Shown in pieces: positions 18,899 to 28,489 of a stretch of DNA of 64,000 nt. Under the pieces are notes generated by a model, which had not been told where the DNA came from, did not search any database, and worked only from the letters and a program-made list of their open reading frames with translations. Numbering within the stretch: the stretch's first letter is position 1; each line of letters starts with the position of its first letter. The DNA comes from Comamonas phosphati. GTDB lineage: Bacteria > Pseudomonadota > Gammaproteobacteria > Burkholderiales > Burkholderiaceae_C. Both the position numbers and the translations under genes were made by a program. The DNA lies in the NCBI RefSeq assembly GCF_014637085.1, contig NZ_BMEU01000007.1, positions 1 through 64,000 of the forward strand, read 5' to 3'.

Positions 18899-19920
18899 TG
18901 GCGCTTCTTGCCATGAACCATCTGCACAAGGACGAACCCTACGAGGACCTGCTGGGTCTCTGGTCGGACCTGGAGGCCGCGCTGTCGCTGCTGCTGTCGG
19001 AGCCGCAGCGCATTGCGGGCTTTGCCGGCAAGCTGCAACAACTGGACCGCTGGCTGCAGGACCTGATCGCCCACGACACCGACGCGGCCCTGTACCTGAT
19101 GTTCCAGCGGGCTGCCTCCTCCACGGCGGGCTACAGCGCCTCGCACGCCCTGGTATGCGCCAGCCTGTGCCATGTGCTGGCCCAGGCCCTGCATCTGGAC
19201 CGCGGCGAGCGCCAGATCCTGGTGCTCGCCGCGCTGACCATGAACATCGGCATGAATGCGCTGCAGGACCTGCTGGCCGAGCAGCGCGAACCTTTGTCCA
19301 GCACCCAGGCCCAGGCCGTGCAACAGCACGCCAGGGACAGCCGCGAGCTGCTGCAGCAGCTGCATGTCACCGACGCGCTGTGGCTGGCGGTCGTCGAGCA
19401 CCACCATGCGCCCCAGCCTCCGGCCTCCCTGGCCACGTTGGCGCCGCAGCAGCGGCTGGTGCGCATTCTTGGCACGGTGGACCGCTACGCAGCGCTGATC
19501 AGCCCGCGCAAGACCCGCGCGGGTCGCAGCGCGGCCGAGTCGCTGCAGATTCTGCAGCAGCACGGTCACTCCACCGACGAAATCCAGCAGGGCCTGATCG
19601 AGGTGACGGGCCTGTACCCGCCCGGCACCTATGTACAGCTCGACAGCGGCGAAATCGCCGTGGTGCTGCGCCGCGGCGCCCACCCTGACGAGCCGCAGAT
19701 GGCCAGCGTCATCGACCGCGACGGAGGCAGCCTCTACCCGCCCGTCATGTATCTCGACAGCCGCCGCCCCAGGGTGCAGTCGGCCCTGTCGCGCTCCGCC
19801 ATCACGCTGGAACTGGACCCGCGCGCCATGGCTCAGCTGGGTGTGCACTGCGCCCAGAGCAGCCAATCGCTGTACCGCATGGTGCAAGTCCCCGGAAGCA
19901 AACGGAACACTCTTCCCTGA
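18898..19920 (+). CDS. Degenerate HD-GYP domain protein
   Basis: A 340-aa cytoplasmic protein. Residues about 60-215 resemble an HD-GYP phosphodiesterase: the ASHALVCASL helix, then LAALTMNIGMNALQD where an active enzyme has HDIGK, then VVEHHHAP and TVDRYAAL. The HD pair is replaced by MN and no GYP is present, so cyclic di-GMP hydrolysis is doubtful. The C-terminal part (about 240-340) starts YPPGTYVQL, a beta-rich extension seen in betaproteobacterial HD-GYP proteins. Coupled to the upstream protease gene. A binding or scaffolding role is inference. Confidence 0.68.
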   Translation: MALLAMNHLHKDEPYEDLLGLWSDLEAALSLLLSEPQRIAGFAGKLQQLDRWLQDLIAHDTDAALYLMFQRAASSTAGYSASHALVCASLCHVLAQALHLDRGERQILVLAALTMNIGMNALQDLLAEQREPLSSTQAQAVQQHARDSRELLQQLHVTDALWLAVVEHHHAPQPPASLATLAPQQRLVRILGTVDRYAALISPRKTRAGRSAAESLQILQQHGHSTDEIQQGLIEVTGLYPPGTYVQLDSGEIAVVLRRGAHPDEPQMASVIDRDGGSLYPPVMYLDSRRPRVQSALSRSAITLELDPRAMAQLGVHCAQSSQSLYRMVQVPGSKRNTLP

Positions 19921-19959
19921 GCCGCCGTCCCCTCTTCCGGCAAGCGGCGCCTCAGGGCA

Positions 19960-20586
19960 TCATTTCTTGCGGCCCAGCCTGGATTCCTTGCCGGCCACCA
20001 GGCGCTGGATGTTCTCGCGGTGGCGCCAGACCAGCAGCATGGCCATGATCACGATGGCAGCGGTGATCGGCGTCTCGGTATCCCAGGCGATGCCGCCGCA
20101 CAGCACGTAGTACAGCGGCGCGAACACCGAAGCCACCAGCGCTGCCAGCGAGGAATAGCGGAAGAACACGGCGATGATGATCCAGGTCAGCGCCGTGGCC
20201 AGACCCAGCCAGCCGCTGATGCCCAGCAGCACGCCCAGCGCCGTGGCCACGCCCTTGCCGCCCTTGAAGTTGAAGAACACCGGATACAGGTGGCCCAGGA
20301 ACGCCGCCAGCGCCACCATGGCCACCGTGCCTTCACCCAGACCCAGAGCCGGGCCCAACCACTGGACCAGCACCACGGGCAGCCAGCCCTTGGCGGCGTC
20401 CAGCAGCAGCGTCACGGCCGCAGCCGCCTTGCTGCCCGAGCGCAGCACATTGGTGGCGCCGGGGTTGCCGCTGCCGTAGGTGCGCGGGTCGTTGAGTCCC
20501 ATGACGCGGCTCACGATGACCGCAAAGGACAGCGATCCGGTCAGATAGGCCGCCGCCACGGCGATCAGGGAATACAGGGCGTTCAA
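19960..20586 (-). CDS. plsY: Acyl-phosphate glycerol-3-phosphate acyltransferase
   Basis: Membrane enzyme that transfers acyl groups from acyl-phosphate to glycerol-3-phosphate, the first step of phospholipid synthesis. The 208-aa protein has five hydrophobic segments and the three PlsY motifs: [27 protein letters not shown] and the last loop before RHRENI. The start is taken as TTG 20586, preceded by AAGGA; no ATG or GTG fits. Length agrees with E. coli PlsY. Confidence 0.92.
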   Translation of the reverse strand: MNALYSLIAVAAAYLTGSLSFAVIVSRVMGLNDPRTYGSGNPGATNVLRSGSKAAAAVTLLLDAAKGWLPVVLVQWLGPALGLGEGTVAMVALAAFLGHLYPVFFNFKGGKGVATALGVLLGISGWLGLATALTWIIIAVFFRYSSLAALVASVFAPLYYVLCGGIAWDTETPITAAIVIMAMLLVWRHRENIQRLVAGKESRLGRKK

Positions 20587-20612
20587 TTGGAATCCTTGGA
20601 GAAACAAGCCCG

Positions 20613-21113
20613 CTATTCTGCCAGCGCACAGTGCACCGGCTGGGCTCCCAGCAGCTGCGTACAAACCTGGGGGGCCAGCTGCACCAGAAAGCCGCGCCGC
20701 CCGCCGTTGATGGCGATGCGCGGCAACGCCAGTATGCTTTCCTCGATATAGACCGGCATCTCGCGCCGCGTGCCGAACGGTGAGGTGCCCCCCACCAGAT
20801 AGCCGCTGTGGCGGTTGGCCACCTCGGGCTTGCAGGGCTCCACGCTTTTGGCGCCGATCTGGCGCGCCAGGTTCTTGGTCGAGACCTTGCAGTCGCCGTG
20901 CATGAGCACGATCAGCGGCCTGGCGTCCTGATCCTGCATGACCAGGGTCTTGACCACCATGTGCTCGGGAAGCCCCAGCTGGCGCGCCGACTCCCCGGTG
21001 CCGCCATGCTCCACATAGTCGTAGGGGTGCTCGGTGAACTCCACCTTGCGGGCCCTGAGCATCTGCGTGGCCGGTGTCTCGCTCACATGGGCGTTCTTGT
21101 CTTTTTTTGCCAT
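20613..21113 (-). CDS. ybaK: Cys-tRNA(Pro)/Cys-tRNA(Cys) deacylase, YbaK/EbsC family
   Basis: A 166-aa trans-editing protein that hydrolyses misacylated tRNA. Family marks include TPATQML near the start, [20 protein letters not shown], the conserved lysine in KVSTKNLAR, and [12 protein letters not shown] 21113 begins [10 protein letters not shown]. It lies 26 bp upstream of plsY on the same strand, so the two may be cotranscribed. Confidence 0.92.
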   Translation of the reverse strand: MAKKDKNAHVSETPATQMLRARKVEFTEHPYDYVEHGGTGESARQLGLPEHMVVKTLVMQDQDARPLIVLMHGDCKVSTKNLARQIGAKSVEPCKPEVANRHSGYLVGGTSPFGTRREMPVYIEESILALPRIAINGGRRGFLVQLAPQVCTQLLGAQPVHCALAE

Positions 21114-21186
21114 GATCCAATATTGATAGCTTCCGGAGCTTGACTGGCAAGCACCAGGCGCCGATTTGACCACAAATGAACCAGGC

Positions 21187-22248
21187 TCACACCGCGGGGT
21201 CGCGCACTTCCCAGCGGATGGCATCGATCGCGGCCAGCAGCTCGGGCGACAGCTGCGTACCCCAGGCATCAAGGTCCTCGTCGAGTTGGGCCACCGAGGT
21301 CACGCCGATGATGGTGCTGGCCACCTGCCACTTGGTATAGCAAAAGGCCAGCGCCATCTGCACGGGCGTGAGACCATGCTCGCGCGCCAGCTGGTTGTAG
21401 CGGCGCGCGGCGGCCAGCGCCTCGGGCCGGCCCCAGCGCTGGCGGCGCACGGATTCGTAGCGCGCAATGCGCGCCTCTTGCGGCGCACCGGGCTCGGTGG
21501 GCGCATGCTGGTCGAACTTGCCGGTCAGCAGGCCAAAGGCCAGCGGCGAATAGGCCAGCAGCGACACGCCCAGGCGGTGGCAGCTCTCGTCCAGGCCGTT
21601 CTCGTAGCTGCGGTTGACCAGGCAGTACGGATTCTGCGTACTCGCCACGCGCGGCAGGCCGTGCTGCTCGGCCAGGCGCACGAATTCATGCACGCCGTAA
21701 GGCGTTTCGTTCGACAGGCCGATGTGGCGCACCTTGCCCTGCTCCACCAGCCTGGCCAATGCCTGCAACTGCTCGTGGATGGAGGTCTGCGACCGCTCCT
21801 GCTGCGGGTTGTAGTACAGCGCGCCGAAGGCGGGCACATGGCGCTCGGGCCAGTGGATCTGGTAGAGGTCGATCACCTCGGTCTGCAGGCGCTTCAAGCT
21901 CCCTTCGCAGGAAGCGACGACGTCGGCAGCCGTCATCCCCTGCCCCGCCCGCACCCAGGGCATGCCGCGCGATGGGCCGGCCACCTTGCTGGCCAACGTC
22001 ACGCGCGCCCGTGCGCCGGGGCGGCTGGCGAACCAGCGGCCGATGATGGTTTCCGTGGCCCCGAAGGTGGCCTCGCGCGCGGGCACCGCATACATCTCGG
22101 CCGTGTCGAAGAAGTCCACGCCGCGCTCCAGCGCGCGGTCCATGATGCGAAAGGCTTCGGCTTCGTCGACCTGCTCGCCGAAGGTCATGGTGCCCAGGCA
22201 GATGGGGCTGACGCGCAGATCGCTTTGCCCCAGGGCAACGGGATGCAT
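21187..22248 (-). CDS. Aldo/keto reductase (Tas family)
   Basis: A 353-aa NADP(H)-dependent oxidoreductase with the TIM-barrel pattern of the family: LGTMTFGEQ near residue 20, catalytic FDTAEMY near 45-51 (Asp and Tyr), and the long insertion typical of Tas-like proteins. C-terminal IGVTSVAQL holds the NADPH site. ATG 22248 was taken; an ATG at 22275 would add nine residues. Substrate unknown. Divergent from the alpha/beta hydrolase. Confidence 0.85.
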   Translation of the reverse strand: MHPVALGQSDLRVSPICLGTMTFGEQVDEAEAFRIMDRALERGVDFFDTAEMYAVPAREATFGATETIIGRWFASRPGARARVTLASKVAGPSRGMPWVRAGQGMTAADVVASCEGSLKRLQTEVIDLYQIHWPERHVPAFGALYYNPQQERSQTSIHEQLQALARLVEQGKVRHIGLSNETPYGVHEFVRLAEQHGLPRVASTQNPYCLVNRSYENGLDESCHRLGVSLLAYSPLAFGLLTGKFDQHAPTEPGAPQEARIARYESVRRQRWGRPEALAAARRYNQLAREHGLTPVQMALAFCYTKWQVASTIIGVTSVAQLDEDLDAWGTQLSPELLAAIDAIRWEVRDPAV

Positions 22249-22412
22249 GGAGATTCTGGAGATATTGGCATTCATGGGGTCCGAGTTTATGTCCTGGCCG
22301 ACCAAATCCACAGCCATCTCGCGGATGTTTGCCACCACTGTCTCCGGCAGGACGGCCGCCAGGCATGCCGCCGCAATAATCGAGGGCAAACAGAGCTTTC
22401 TGCAGCCAGACC

Positions 22413-23378
22413 ATGAGCATTGACACCCAGCCCTACCAACCCCGCCGCATCTGGCGGTCCGAGATGCTGCCCGTGCGCGGCATGCCATACCACGTGCGCC
22501 GCTGGGAGCCGGCACAGCCCGCCCCCGACCTCCCCCTGCTGGTGCTGGCCCACGGCTGGATGGATGTGGCGGCCTCCTGGCAGTTCGTGGTCGATGCCTT
22601 CAGCCAGGCCTTTGCCCAGGGACGCACCATCGTCGCCCACGACTGGCGCGGCTTCGGCCTCAGCCGTCCGGCCGCGCCCTGCGACAGCTACTACTTCACC
22701 GACTATCTGGCCGATCTGGACATGCTGCTGGATCAGCTCTCGCCCGGCCGCCCCGTCGATCTGGTGGGCCACAGCATGGGCGGCAATGTGTCCAGCTGGT
22801 ATGCGGGCGCACGACCCGAGCGCATCCGCCGCTTCGTGAACCTCGAAGGCTTCGGCATGCCCGACGTTCCGGCCGAGCGCACGCCCAAGCGGCTGGCCCA
22901 ATGGATGGATGAGCTGCGCGAACAACGGGACGGTGGCATGGGCCTGGCCCTCTACGCCGGCGTGGAAGCCGTGGCCGACCGCCTGCAAAAGACCAACCGC
23001 CGCCTGCCGCGCGACAAGGCGCTGTGGCTGGCCCACCACTGGGCGGCGCCCGATGACAGCCCGGGCGGCGGCGGCCGCTGGCGCATTCTGGGCGACGCCT
23101 CGCACAAGATCGTCAACCCCTACATCTACCGCGCGGACGAGGCGACCGCCTGCCTGCAGGCCATTACCGCCCCCATGCTGGCCGTGGAAGCCAGCGACGA
23201 CAGCCTGGGCCAGTGGTACAAGGGCCGCTACACGCTGGAGCAGTACCACGAGCGCATGAAACTGGTGCCGCGATGCCGCATCGCCGTGGTGCAGGACGCG
23301 GGCCATATGCTGCACCACGACCAGCCCCAGGCCGTGGCGCGGTTGATCGAGGAATTTCTGGCCGTGCCGCCTCGCTAA
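22413..23378 (+). CDS. Alpha/beta hydrolase
   Basis: A 321-aa hydrolase. Oxyanion region LAHGWMDVAASW about 45-56, nucleophile elbow GHSMGGN with Ser at 121, and a late acid/His pair in EASDDSLG and DAGHMLHHDQP. All three catalytic positions are present, so it is probably active as an esterase, but the substrate is not evident. Ends before a hairpin shared with convergent pilY1. Confidence 0.85.
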   Translation: MSIDTQPYQPRRIWRSEMLPVRGMPYHVRRWEPAQPAPDLPLLVLAHGWMDVAASWQFVVDAFSQAFAQGRTIVAHDWRGFGLSRPAAPCDSYYFTDYLADLDMLLDQLSPGRPVDLVGHSMGGNVSSWYAGARPERIRRFVNLEGFGMPDVPAERTPKRLAQWMDELREQRDGGMGLALYAGVEAVADRLQKTNRRLPRDKALWLAHHWAAPDDSPGGGGRWRILGDASHKIVNPYIYRADEATACLQAITAPMLAVEASDDSLGQWYKGRYTLEQYHERMKLVPRCRIAVVQDAGHMLHHDQPQAVARLIEEFLAVPPR

Positions 23379-23391
23379 GATGGCAGCCAAA

Positions 23392-23417
23392 GGCCACGCC
23401 GCGCGAGCGGCGTGGCC
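23392..23417. terminator. Hairpin between convergent hydrolase and pilY1
   Basis: GGCCACGCCGC and GCGGCGTGGCC pair perfectly around a GCGA (GNRA-type) loop, 14 bp after the hydrolase stop and 16 bp after the pilY1 stop. It lacks a long T-run, so termination may be weak or Rho-assisted. Confidence 0.6.
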
Positions 23418-23432
23418 GCTTGCGGTGGGCGC

Positions 23433-26400
23433 TCAGTTATCGATTCGGCGGTAGCGATAGGCTGGATGCCGGTCCGGCCTGACCTTTGGGGTGATCTTGC
23501 CCGGCGTGATGGGGGTTGCGCCGGGGCCGCCGATGATGAACGGAACCGTCTTGCCACCCACCGCCACCAACCCGCCCACAGGCGATGGTGGAATGCCCTC
23601 CGTCACGAATTGCGTCGTGAGGGTGCGGCCCACAGGCGCAACCCCTGTCTGGAAATCGACCTGATAGGCATAGCCTGTGCCGAGATTGCGGCACATGTTC
23701 GCATTGGCGCTCTTGGCACGGTAGGTGTTGAAGTATGTCACACCAGCCAAGGTGATGGGGGTGGTCACCACCTGCTCGTAGGGGGCGGCGGTCGAGGACA
23801 GAGTCAGAAACCATCCCTTGTAGCCGGACAGGGACGTGGGGTCCAGAGGGGTAGCGTTCGTCACGTCCTTGAAGCCCGTGGGGCTGGGCGTCGTAGCCCC
23901 CGAACCGTAGCCTATGCCGACGTTGATGCTGTTCTGGTCCACTACGGTGACATCGTCCCGTATGCCATAGAATCGGTTCAGGACTTGGGCGGCATTCGAG
24001 TTGGCGCTGGGTTTTTCGCGGTCGCCGGTGCCCACCAGCACGGTGACTTGAGTACCCAGGGCCACCACGCTGGGGGCATACATGAACTTGCGCCGCTCCG
24101 TCAGGCTGCTGCCCCACTGGCTCACGGTGGCAATCTTCACCACTTTCCAGTCATTCACGCTGGGATAGCCGTTGAAGGTCGCCGGGTCGCTGGTATTGAT
24201 GCGCCAGACATTGCCGCGCGTGTCCACGGCGTAGAGAACGTCCACATAGCCGTCGCGGTTGAGGTCCGCAGACGTGATGTCGGCAACGAAACGTCCGGCA
24301 CTGTTATCCAGCCCATTCGTTGTGTCAATGAAGCGAAAGTTACTGTTCTTTCCTGTATCTGCACTCATCACCACAATGCCTTTGCCTTTGCCGACCGTGG
24401 CGCACGCAGTATTCGGGTCTTCATTGTCTTCGCACGTGTCGTACCCAGCCCCAAATACCGCTAGCGGTTGGGCATAGCCTTTGACGCGAATAATGGTCGG
24501 TGTGGACCAGCTTTGGCCCATGCGGGCATCATCGGCATCGCTGAAGCGCCACATAAAACCAGGCTGCGATGTGCTGGAAGGCTTGTTGGTGACATTGAAG
24601 GCATACACCGAAGAGCCGCCACGCCGCATCGTGGGGTAGATCCAGAGCCTGCTCACGCCCGTGCTGCTAAGCTCCTGGTAACCGCCAATCGCACCATCGA
24701 AGAAGTAGGTCTTGGGCATTGGAGTAGGCGTCAGCGTATTCGACACATTGGGATAACTTATCAATGGGCTGTTGGTGCGTACTCGATCCAGCTTGTTCCA
24801 ATGCTCCGGTGCAATGAATGCCCATAGCTCATTGCCATCGGTGCCTGCCTGATTGCCGTTGACCGCACGCAAGGTCCCGTCATCCGCTCCATAAAAGACC
24901 ACCACGTCATTGCTGCTGCCAGTGCCGTAGTTCACGGCCAGAGGGCGAGAGTGAATCACCGCGCCATGCACGGTGGGGCGAGTCGCCGCGCTCCCCAGCC
25001 CATAGTCGGTGTAGGTCACAGTGCCGGTGGAAGCCTGTATGTTGCCATCGCCAGTATTTTGCCCCCGGACCCAGTTGACCGCAGTGGTGGAGGCTGTGCC
25101 ATCCGTAGTGCTGATGGTGACGTTAGTGGAGTTAAAGTCAGCCAAGGTACCGCTGCAGCCTGTAGCAGCGCAGGTTTTGAGATTGCGCGCGTTATAGCCA
25201 AGCGCCCTCAGCCGCTGGGCAGCTCCCCCCCGCTCCACCAAGGGTCCATCGGGACTGTCGGAATAGGGTTTGGTATTGGTGGAGCACCCTGATTCCTGAT
25301 TGAAACCGTTAATGGTTTGCCAATAGCTGTTGCTGTCGCTCGTCCAGTAGCTGCGCGCGCAGGACATGACAAAGCCGGTGTTTTGCGAATCCACGGCTTG
25401 TTTGCCATCGGCGTCCACCAGACTTAGGGCATTGTTGTTCAGCGCGAACTGGTATTGCTTGAGGTTCCCCATCCAGCGCTGCTGGGCAGCGACGTCGGGA
25501 CGGAAGACACCCATGAACACCTGGTTCAGGAAGGTGCCCTGGGCGTTCACGCTCACAGGCAGCGAGGCCGAGGCAAACACGCTGTCCACCGAGGAGATCT
25601 GGGTCAGAATGTCGATAAACGCCTTGATCAGGCCGTACAAGTCGCCATTGACCGCGAAATAGCCGCCCTCACCGGACTGGGCAGCCATGGATGTCAGCAA
25701 ATCGCGTTGCAATATGTCCTGTTTGCCGTTGTAGACGTCAATGGTGAACATCCGGACGTTCTGTTTTCCATTGATGGTGCTCACATCGGTGTTGTAGAGA
25801 AATTTGGCCCATTCGTCCGCAAAACGGATATTGCTTTTATCGCTGCTGGTCAACGGCACCGGGTAAATCTGCGGACCGTGGTTGTATTGCAGTCGGGTGG
25901 TAAGGTTGGTATTTGTCGGGTCCGGCAAAGCGTTCTGATTGGTGCCCCACTCCTGATTGGGGAACTTGTTGCCAATCAGCACGATGTAATTGTTTCCGCA
26001 GACATTGGCGTCGGTCAGCGGGCTCTTGTAAGTGGTTTTGCTTGCATCCGTGAAGGCGTCCGGGTCTTCCTGTGCAATGGGGTTGGTGTAGCGGACAGGG
26101 CCGAAGCCTGTTGCGCCGGTGGGACTGCCGGCGGTTTCCGTTTTGGCCCCTGCAGGATTGGTCCAGCCGCCAAAATACTTGAAAGCCTCGAACAGCGCCG
26201 TTCCGTAGTCCGTAGACGAAGGGCCCTTGAAATCCGGCGTGGTGATATTCGCATCAATATTGTCGAGATCGCCCAGAAATGTCGCGCAGTTGGTGTTTGC
26301 ATTCTCCAAAGGGACAATATGGCGGCGGATGTAGCCGCCTACGATGCTGTTGCCGTCGACCGTTCCCTGAGCATTGAACAGCATGATGCCAGCGTTGACA

Positions 26401-26762
26401 CCGAGCTTTGATCCGGTTTGACATACTAATTGGTCAAGGACGAGCCTGAGTGCACGTACTTCCACTTGTCCCTGGACCAGACTGCTGGCGTTGCCAAAAA
26501 TTTGTTCGGCATACTTGTTGCACTGCACCTGATCTGTAGCTACCGGGAGCGCATTGCACTTGGCGATGACGCTGGCCTTGGTCCAGGCTTGGTTGTTGGC
26601 CGACCAGTTGGAGGTGTTGTCGAGGAAGAACAGCACATTGGGCTTGACGCCGCTGCCGCCCACACCGGCATAAAGATCAATGTCCTCGCTTCGGGCCAGT
26701 CCCGGCAGCAGCAGGCACATGGACAGTGCCGCCGACGCCAGGTTCAGAAAAAACTTGTTCAT
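23433..26762 (-). CDS. pilY1: Type IV pilus tip adhesin/assembly protein PilY1
   Basis: A 1109-aa secreted protein. Signal peptide about 1-26, a von Willebrand A-like N-terminal region (VLFFLDNTSNWS near 40-51), and a C-terminal beta-propeller with the calcium loop DLNRDGYVD at residues 833-841. PilY1 sits at the pilus tip with minor pilins, controls retraction and mediates surface sensing in other bacteria. ATG 26762 follows GGAG; a TTG four codons upstream is less likely. Last gene of the minor-pilin operon. Local G+C is lower than in flanking core genes, as is common for fimbrial genes. Confidence 0.92.
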   Translation of the reverse strand: MNKFFLNLASAALSMCLLLPGLARSEDIDLYAGVGGSGVKPNVLFFLDNTSNWSANNQAWTKASVIAKCNALPVATDQVQCNKYAEQIFGNASSLVQGQVEVRALRLVLDQLVCQTGSKLGVNAGIMLFNAQGTVDGNSIVGGYIRRHIVPLENANTNCATFLGDLDNIDANITTPDFKGPSSTDYGTALFEAFKYFGGWTNPAGAKTETAGSPTGATGFGPVRYTNPIAQEDPDAFTDASKTTYKSPLTDANVCGNNYIVLIGNKFPNQEWGTNQNALPDPTNTNLTTRLQYNHGPQIYPVPLTSSDKSNIRFADEWAKFLYNTDVSTINGKQNVRMFTIDVYNGKQDILQRDLLTSMAAQSGEGGYFAVNGDLYGLIKAFIDILTQISSVDSVFASASLPVSVNAQGTFLNQVFMGVFRPDVAAQQRWMGNLKQYQFALNNNALSLVDADGKQAVDSQNTGFVMSCARSYWTSDSNSYWQTINGFNQESGCSTNTKPYSDSPDGPLVERGGAAQRLRALGYNARNLKTCAATGCSGTLADFNSTNVTISTTDGTASTTAVNWVRGQNTGDGNIQASTGTVTYTDYGLGSAATRPTVHGAVIHSRPLAVNYGTGSSNDVVVFYGADDGTLRAVNGNQAGTDGNELWAFIAPEHWNKLDRVRTNSPLISYPNVSNTLTPTPMPKTYFFDGAIGGYQELSSTGVSRLWIYPTMRRGGSSVYAFNVTNKPSSTSQPGFMWRFSDADDARMGQSWSTPTIIRVKGYAQPLAVFGAGYDTCEDNEDPNTACATVGKGKGIVVMSADTGKNSNFRFIDTTNGLDNSAGRFVADITSADLNRDGYVDVLYAVDTRGNVWRINTSDPATFNGYPSVNDWKVVKIATVSQWGSSLTERRKFMYAPSVVALGTQVTVLVGTGDREKPSANSNAAQVLNRFYGIRDDVTVVDQNSINVGIGYGSGATTPSPTGFKDVTNATPLDPTSLSGYKGWFLTLSSTAAPYEQVVTTPITLAGVTYFNTYRAKSANANMCRNLGTGYAYQVDFQTGVAPVGRTLTTQFVTEGIPPSPVGGLVAVGGKTVPFIIGGPGATPITPGKITPKVRPDRHPAYRYRRIDN

Positions 26763-26821
26763 GCGAATCTCCAAAAATCCAATGGCCTTGCGCGAATCCA
26801 GCGGTGGTGCAGGCGCGGGGT

Positions 26822-27463
26822 TTAGTCGCAGTTGACAATGTCGTCAATGCCGCGGCGCACTTCCGTGCCCTGGAGCACGGAAGTCGCGGCGCTGACCACG
26901 GATGCGTCCGAAACCGTGGCCTCCATCTCGTAGAGCACGTTGGCACAAAATGAATCGTCGCCAGGCGCCACGGCAGACGTGTTAACGATGGTGATGGGCG
27001 AACCACCGCCACCAAAGCAGGAGGCATCTTGTGCGGGAACGTATTGCAGCGTTCCATTGGTGTCGGTTTTGGTTTTGATGAGCTCACTGTTCTTGATCGT
27101 GCGCTGGCGCTTGCAGGTCAGGTTCTTCACCGTAACCGCCACCGCCGAGCTGTCTTGTGCATCGACAGAACTCGTGGTGCCCAGGTTGACATACATCGTC
27201 TTGCCGGCGCTGCCTTTGTAATTGGCATCCCAGGTGCTTGCGGGCGTGGTCAGCACCATGTCGAGCGCATAGTGGGCTGCCGAGGTGGCTTCCGTCTGGA
27301 ATTGCTCGTTGTTGACCACCTGCGTGTGGCGAGTGGTCAGGCGAATGACGCCCACCACGATCAAGGTCATCATGAGCAGCATGATCATCCCGACCATCAA
27401 CGTGGCACCACGCTGATAGGTGTACCGGGGCATGGCCGGGCAGCGCAAGTGCCGAAGCTTCAT
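26822..27463 (-). CDS. pilX: Type IV pilus minor pilin/assembly protein PilX
   Basis: A 213-aa protein with one N-terminal hydrophobic helix (GATLMVGMIMLLMMTLIVVG, about 19-38) and a cysteine-bearing periplasmic domain. The GA before TLMVG resembles PilX, which lacks a canonical FTLIE. ATG 27463 overlaps the pilW stop (ATGA) and follows GGAGG. Together with PilW and PilV it should form the tip complex that primes pilus assembly. Confidence 0.85.
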   Translation of the reverse strand: MKLRHLRCPAMPRYTYQRGATLMVGMIMLLMMTLIVVGVIRLTTRHTQVVNNEQFQTEATSAAHYALDMVLTTPASTWDANYKGSAGKTMYVNLGTTSSVDAQDSSAVAVTVKNLTCKRQRTIKNSELIKTKTDTNGTLQYVPAQDASCFGGGGSPITIVNTSAVAPGDDSFCANVLYEMEATVSDASVVSAATSVLQGTEVRRGIDDIVNCD

Positions 27464-28488
27464 GACTCCCTCCGCAGCTTGGGCGAGGTGAAGGTAATGG
27501 ATGTGTTGTAGACGCGGCGCTTGAGCTGCTGCGTGGTTGGAGGCGTGCCGGGCGTGGTGTTGCACAGGCCATTGACGGTGGTGAACACGCAGTCTCCCAT
27601 GGTGAATGTCATCGCCGCAGCCGCGTTCCGGCTGGTTTCCGTGGATTTCGCCAGCAGCCACAGCCTGATGCCGATGACATTGGGCCAGTCGGCAGCGAGG
27701 GGGGTGGAGCTGTAGCTGTCCACCGATCCATCGAGGTCGCTGTCGATGGCGTACTCGATCTGCATTTGCTCGATTCCCTCCACCAGGGTGACGGGCGTCT
27801 GAGCGCCGGCAGGCGTTATGTCCATAGACTGCAACTGGTCGCTGCTGTTGATGAAGTAAATGCGCCGGATCAGGCGTCGTTTCTCGGCGGAAACGGTGGT
27901 GCAGTCCTTGTCCTTGAGCGTGAATGTGGCGGCCAGCCCCATGTCCACCACGAATGGCTTGCCACCGTACTCGGATCCGCAGGAGGAAACCTGGAGATAC
28001 GCCTGATCGCCGGTTTCCACAGCGCAGTCAGTCTCGCCGAGCCTGCAGGTGCTGGCCCGCTGGATGAAAATGGCATCCGTGCCGGCCTTGCGGGTGGTCA
28101 GGCAGGCCGGGCTGGTGTCGCCGTTGTTGAGTCCCACCACATGGATGGGCAAGCTGTTGAGCCAGTCGGGGTTCGTCGAAGCATCCACCACGACGGTAGA
28201 GCATATTCCATCGACCAGGTTGGCTGCAAAGGGCTTGGCACTGCTGGGCTTGACCAGTGTTCCATAAAACCCCGCCTGCGCCAGTTCCCGGCCCAGTACA
28301 TCAATGCCATAGCGCCCGTTTTCAATGACATCGGCACTGAGCTGGATTTCTCTGCGGGAAGTGCTGCTGCTGACAAATACCGCACTCATGGCAATGACCA
28401 GCAGCAAGCCCAGCAGCATGGCGATCATCAACTCGATCAAGGTCAGGCCATGCTGCCGCGCAGCGCCGACAGGTGTGCGTGAAGGCAT
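27460..28488 (-). CDS. pilW: Type IV pilus minor pilin PilW
   Basis: A 342-aa prepilin. The class III leader ends HG and is followed by LTLIELMIAMLLGLLL, so PilD cleaves after Gly14 or nearby, and Glu at mature position 5 is kept. The large C-terminal domain has several cysteines, some likely paired. Starts one base after the pilV stop and overlaps pilX. Confidence 0.88.
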   Translation of the reverse strand: MPSRTPVGAARQHGLTLIELMIAMLLGLLLVIAMSAVFVSSSTSRREIQLSADVIENGRYGIDVLGRELAQAGFYGTLVKPSSAKPFAANLVDGICSTVVVDASTNPDWLNSLPIHVVGLNNGDTSPACLTTRKAGTDAIFIQRASTCRLGETDCAVETGDQAYLQVSSCGSEYGGKPFVVDMGLAATFTLKDKDCTTVSAEKRRLIRRIYFINSSDQLQSMDITPAGAQTPVTLVEGIEQMQIEYAIDSDLDGSVDSYSSTPLAADWPNVIGIRLWLLAKSTETSRNAAAAMTFTMGDCVFTTVNGLCNTTPGTPPTTQQLKRRVYNTSITFTSPKLRRES

Positions 28489-28489
28489 T

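Noticed and set aside
20587-21150. PlsY starting far upstream
   Set aside because: The open frame runs through ybaK on the same strand in another frame and carries no membrane segment; TTG 20586 with AAGGA fits the family length.
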